A DNA stretch of 7,636 nucleotides from an uncultured Oscillospiraceae bacterium. Lineage in GTDB: Bacteria > Bacillota > Clostridia > Oscillospirales > Oscillospiraceae. Below, one piece after another: positions 6,245 to 7,636 of the stretch (positions are counted from its first letter, which is position 1; each line of letters starts with the position of its first letter). The notes below the pieces were generated by a model that ran no database searches, had not been told where the DNA came from, and worked only from the letters and a program-made list of their open reading frames with translations. Both the position numbers and the translations under genes were made by a program. The DNA is taken from the NCBI GenBank assembly GCA_900751035.1, contig CAADSF010000074.1, positions 1 through 7,636 of the forward strand, given 5' to 3'.

Positions 6245-6990
6245 AGCTCTTCGTTGTAGACGATGAAACCATCATACGAAAGGGGATCATCTCGATCCTG
6301 CGCCAGAACTGCGCCTGTGTAGAGGTGGTCGGAGAGGCGGCAAACGGAAAAGCGGCGCTGGAGGCAATCGGCACCGCCTGCCCGGACGTCGTCGTCACGG
6401 ATATCAAGATGCCAGTCATGGACGGCGTTGAGCTGACAAAGCGGCTGCACACGCTCTATCCGAACATCCGCGTCATTGTGCTCAGCGGATATGACGACTA
6501 TTGCTTTGTGCGGCTGTCCATGAAATACGGCGCGTTTGATTATCTGCTCAAGCCGATTGACAAGCATGAATTTTTATCGGTCGTCCGGCTGCTGCAGCAA
6601 AGCGAGCTGATAGAACAGGGAAAAATTGAGCCCAACGCAAATTCGCTGATCAACAGCGCAAAAAACTATATCCGGAAGCACTACGCAAACAAGCTCACAA
6701 TGGTGCAGGCCGCGGATTATGTGCATCTGAACCCCTCGTATTTCAGCAAGCTCTTCCGCAGCAAGACGGGCGTGACGTTCACGGAGTATCTGACAAATGT
6801 ACGCATCACGCAGGCAAAGCAGCTCCTGCTGAATACAGACGACCGCATCTGCGATATCTGCCTGAACGTCGGGTTTTCCGACAACGTCACGTTCAATCGC
6901 GCGTTCCGGCGCGTCGTCGGCGTCTCGCCGACGGATTACCGGACGCAGTTCAGCTTTGCAGAGTGCAGCAGCGATGCGGATGGGCTGTAA
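6241..6990 (+). CDS. AraC-type response regulator (YesN-like)
   Basis: A 249-residue DNA-binding response regulator and partner of the upstream kinase. Residues 1-115 form a receiver domain: acidic pair Asp7/Asp8, phosphorylation site Asp54 in V-V-T-D-I-K-M-P, switch Ser82 in V-L-S-G-Y, and Lys104 in L-L-K-P. After a short linker (about 116-136) comes an AraC-type double helix-turn-helix, about 137-236. It carries L-T-M-V-Q-A-A-D-Y-V in the first half and the signature V-G-F-S-D-N-V-T-F-N-R-A-F with G-V-S-P-T-D-Y-R in the second. YesN-type regulators are often about 500 residues with a long middle region; this one is the compact form with only a linker. It likely activates the sugar genes, including the promoter before the binding protein. 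The start ATG overlaps the kinase stop (ATGA) and has GGAGG in front. Confidence 0.94.
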   Translation: MKLFVVDDETIIRKGIISILRQNCACVEVVGEAANGKAALEAIGTACPDVVVTDIKMPVMDGVELTKRLHTLYPNIRVIVLSGYDDYCFVRLSMKYGAFDYLLKPIDKHEFLSVVRLLQQSELIEQGKIEPNANSLINSAKNYIRKHYANKLTMVQAADYVHLNPSYFSKLFRSKTGVTFTEYLTNVRITQAKQLLLNTDDRICDICLNVGFSDNVTFNRAFRRVVGVSPTDYRTQFSFAECSSDADGL

Positions 6991-7021
6991 GGCCGGAACG
7001 GCAAACTTTCGGGAATCGCAT

Positions 7022-7030
7022 AAAGGAGAA
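7022..7030 (+). promoter_or_regulatory. Shine-Dalgarno of the D-lyxose isomerase gene
   Basis: AAAGGAGAA lies 4 nt before the ATG at 7035, and the AGGAG core is 6 nt away. The 44-bp gap holds only a 4-bp stem (GCCG-GAA-CGGC, 6992-7002) with no T-run, so the gene probably belongs to the same transcript as the regulator. Confidence 0.7.
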
Positions 7031-7034
7031 TTTT

Positions 7035-7636
7035 ATGAAACGTTCTGAGATCAACAAAGCGCTCAAGAAATTGGAAGCCATGTGCGCAAAATACAAGTGC
7101 TACCTGCCGCCGTTCTGTCATTTCACGCTGGAAGAGTGGAAAACGAAGGGCCATGAATACGACGAGGTGCGCGACTGTATGCTGGGCTGGGATATCACGG
7201 ATTTCGGCCTCGGCGATTTTGACAAATTCGGCTTCTCCCTCATCACCATCCGCAACGGCTGCCGTACGCAGCCGGAGAAATACCCGAAGGTCTACGCAGA
7301 GAAGCTGCTGTATCTGAAGGAGGGGCAGATGGCCGCAAATCACTTCCACTGGTTCAAGACCGAGGACATCATCAACCGCGGCGGCGGCAACTGCCTTATT
7401 CGTGTGTACAACAGCCTGCCGGACGAGGAAATTGACTATGAATCCGACGTGACTGTCCACTGCGACGGCCTGAAGCGCACGGTTCCTGCGGGCACGCAGA
7501 TTCGTCTGCGTCCGGGCGAGAGCCTCTGGGTCACGCAGGGGATGTACCATGACTTTGCGGTAGAAGCAGGCACCGGCCCCGTGCTGCTCGGCGAGGTCAG
7601 CCAGTGCAACGACGACAACACCGACAACCGCTTCAA
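7035..7636 (+). CDS. D-lyxose isomerase family protein (D-lyxose/D-mannose ketol-isomerase), 3' truncated
   Basis: The frame is open from the ATG at 7035 to the window edge, giving 200 complete codons of a family whose members are around 225-230 residues, so only a short C-terminal part is missing. The protein resembles the cupin-fold D-lyxose isomerase of E. coli O157 over its whole visible length: M-K-R-S-x-I-N at the start, L-G-W-D-I-T-D-F-G at 50-58, E-D-I-I-N-R-G-G-G-N at 110-119, and G-E-V-S near the end. The likely metal ligands are His103, His105, Glu110 and His172, matching that family. The enzyme converts D-lyxose to D-xylulose and, in characterised members, D-mannose to D-fructose. 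It is cytoplasmic, with no signal peptide. Next to a beta-mannosidase-like gene and a sugar importer, mannose is a plausible natural substrate, but this is inference. Gene order suggests it closes or continues the operon. Confidence 0.9.
   Translation, partial: MKRSEINKALKKLEAMCAKYKCYLPPFCHFTLEEWKTKGHEYDEVRDCMLGWDITDFGLGDFDKFGFSLITIRNGCRTQPEKYPKVYAEKLLYLKEGQMAANHFHWFKTEDIINRGGGNCLIRVYNSLPDEEIDYESDVTVHCDGLKRTVPAGTQIRLRPGESLWVTQGMYHDFAVEAGTGPVLLGEVSQCNDDNTDNRF

Noticed and set aside
6992..7002. Terminator after the response-regulator gene
   Set aside because: Only a 4-bp stem (GCCG-GAA-CGGC) without a T-run, so too weak to call.

Overview
The window is a compact run of eight genes, all on the + strand, with short gaps, two 4-bp ATGA overlaps and Gram-positive-type ribosome binding sites (AAGGAG, AAAGGAGG, GGAGG). 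The sequence is fairly GC-rich by eye. The lipoprotein start (MKKSIALLLAIVMLLALAAC), the CUT1-type sugar transporter without its own ATPase, and the YesM/YesN-style two-component pair all point to Bacillota, most likely a Clostridia/Oscillospirales-like gut anaerobe. The phylum is a fairly firm inference; the order is only a guess.

Layout. 1-384: 3' end of a large glycoside hydrolase, most like the C-terminus of a GH2 beta-mannosidase-type enzyme (gene starts outside the window). 396-1040: SGNH/GDSL esterase similar to small carbohydrate acetylesterases. 1041-1207: the longest intergenic gap (167 bp), the best place for a transporter promoter, ending in a small GC hairpin next to a strong Shine-Dalgarno. 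1208-2512: sugar-binding lipoprotein. 2513-2600: gap with a perfect 13-bp inverted repeat. 2601-3539 and 3536-4408: the two membrane permeases. 4478-6244 and 6241-6990: sensor histidine kinase and AraC-type response regulator. 7035-7636: D-lyxose isomerase family protein, cut off by the window end.

How the parts fit (inference): the binding protein and permeases import an oligosaccharide, using an ATPase encoded elsewhere (MsmX-like). The esterase and the glycosidase have no visible export signal in the part seen, so they probably trim the imported glycan by removing acyl groups and terminal sugars. The two-component system probably senses an extracellular sugar and activates the operon. The D-lyxose isomerase family also interconverts D-mannose and D-fructose, so with a beta-mannosidase-like enzyme and an acetylesterase, an acetylated mannose-containing glycan is an attractive candidate substrate. 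A pentose-based substrate (lyxose/xylulose) is the main alternative.

The window looks like a glycan-utilisation locus rather than a wholly new system. The points worth a second look are the changed histidine box of the kinase, the changed block III of the esterase, the two intercistronic hairpins, and the lyxose/mannose isomerase linkage. I see no tRNA, rRNA, CRISPR array, insertion sequence or attachment site.
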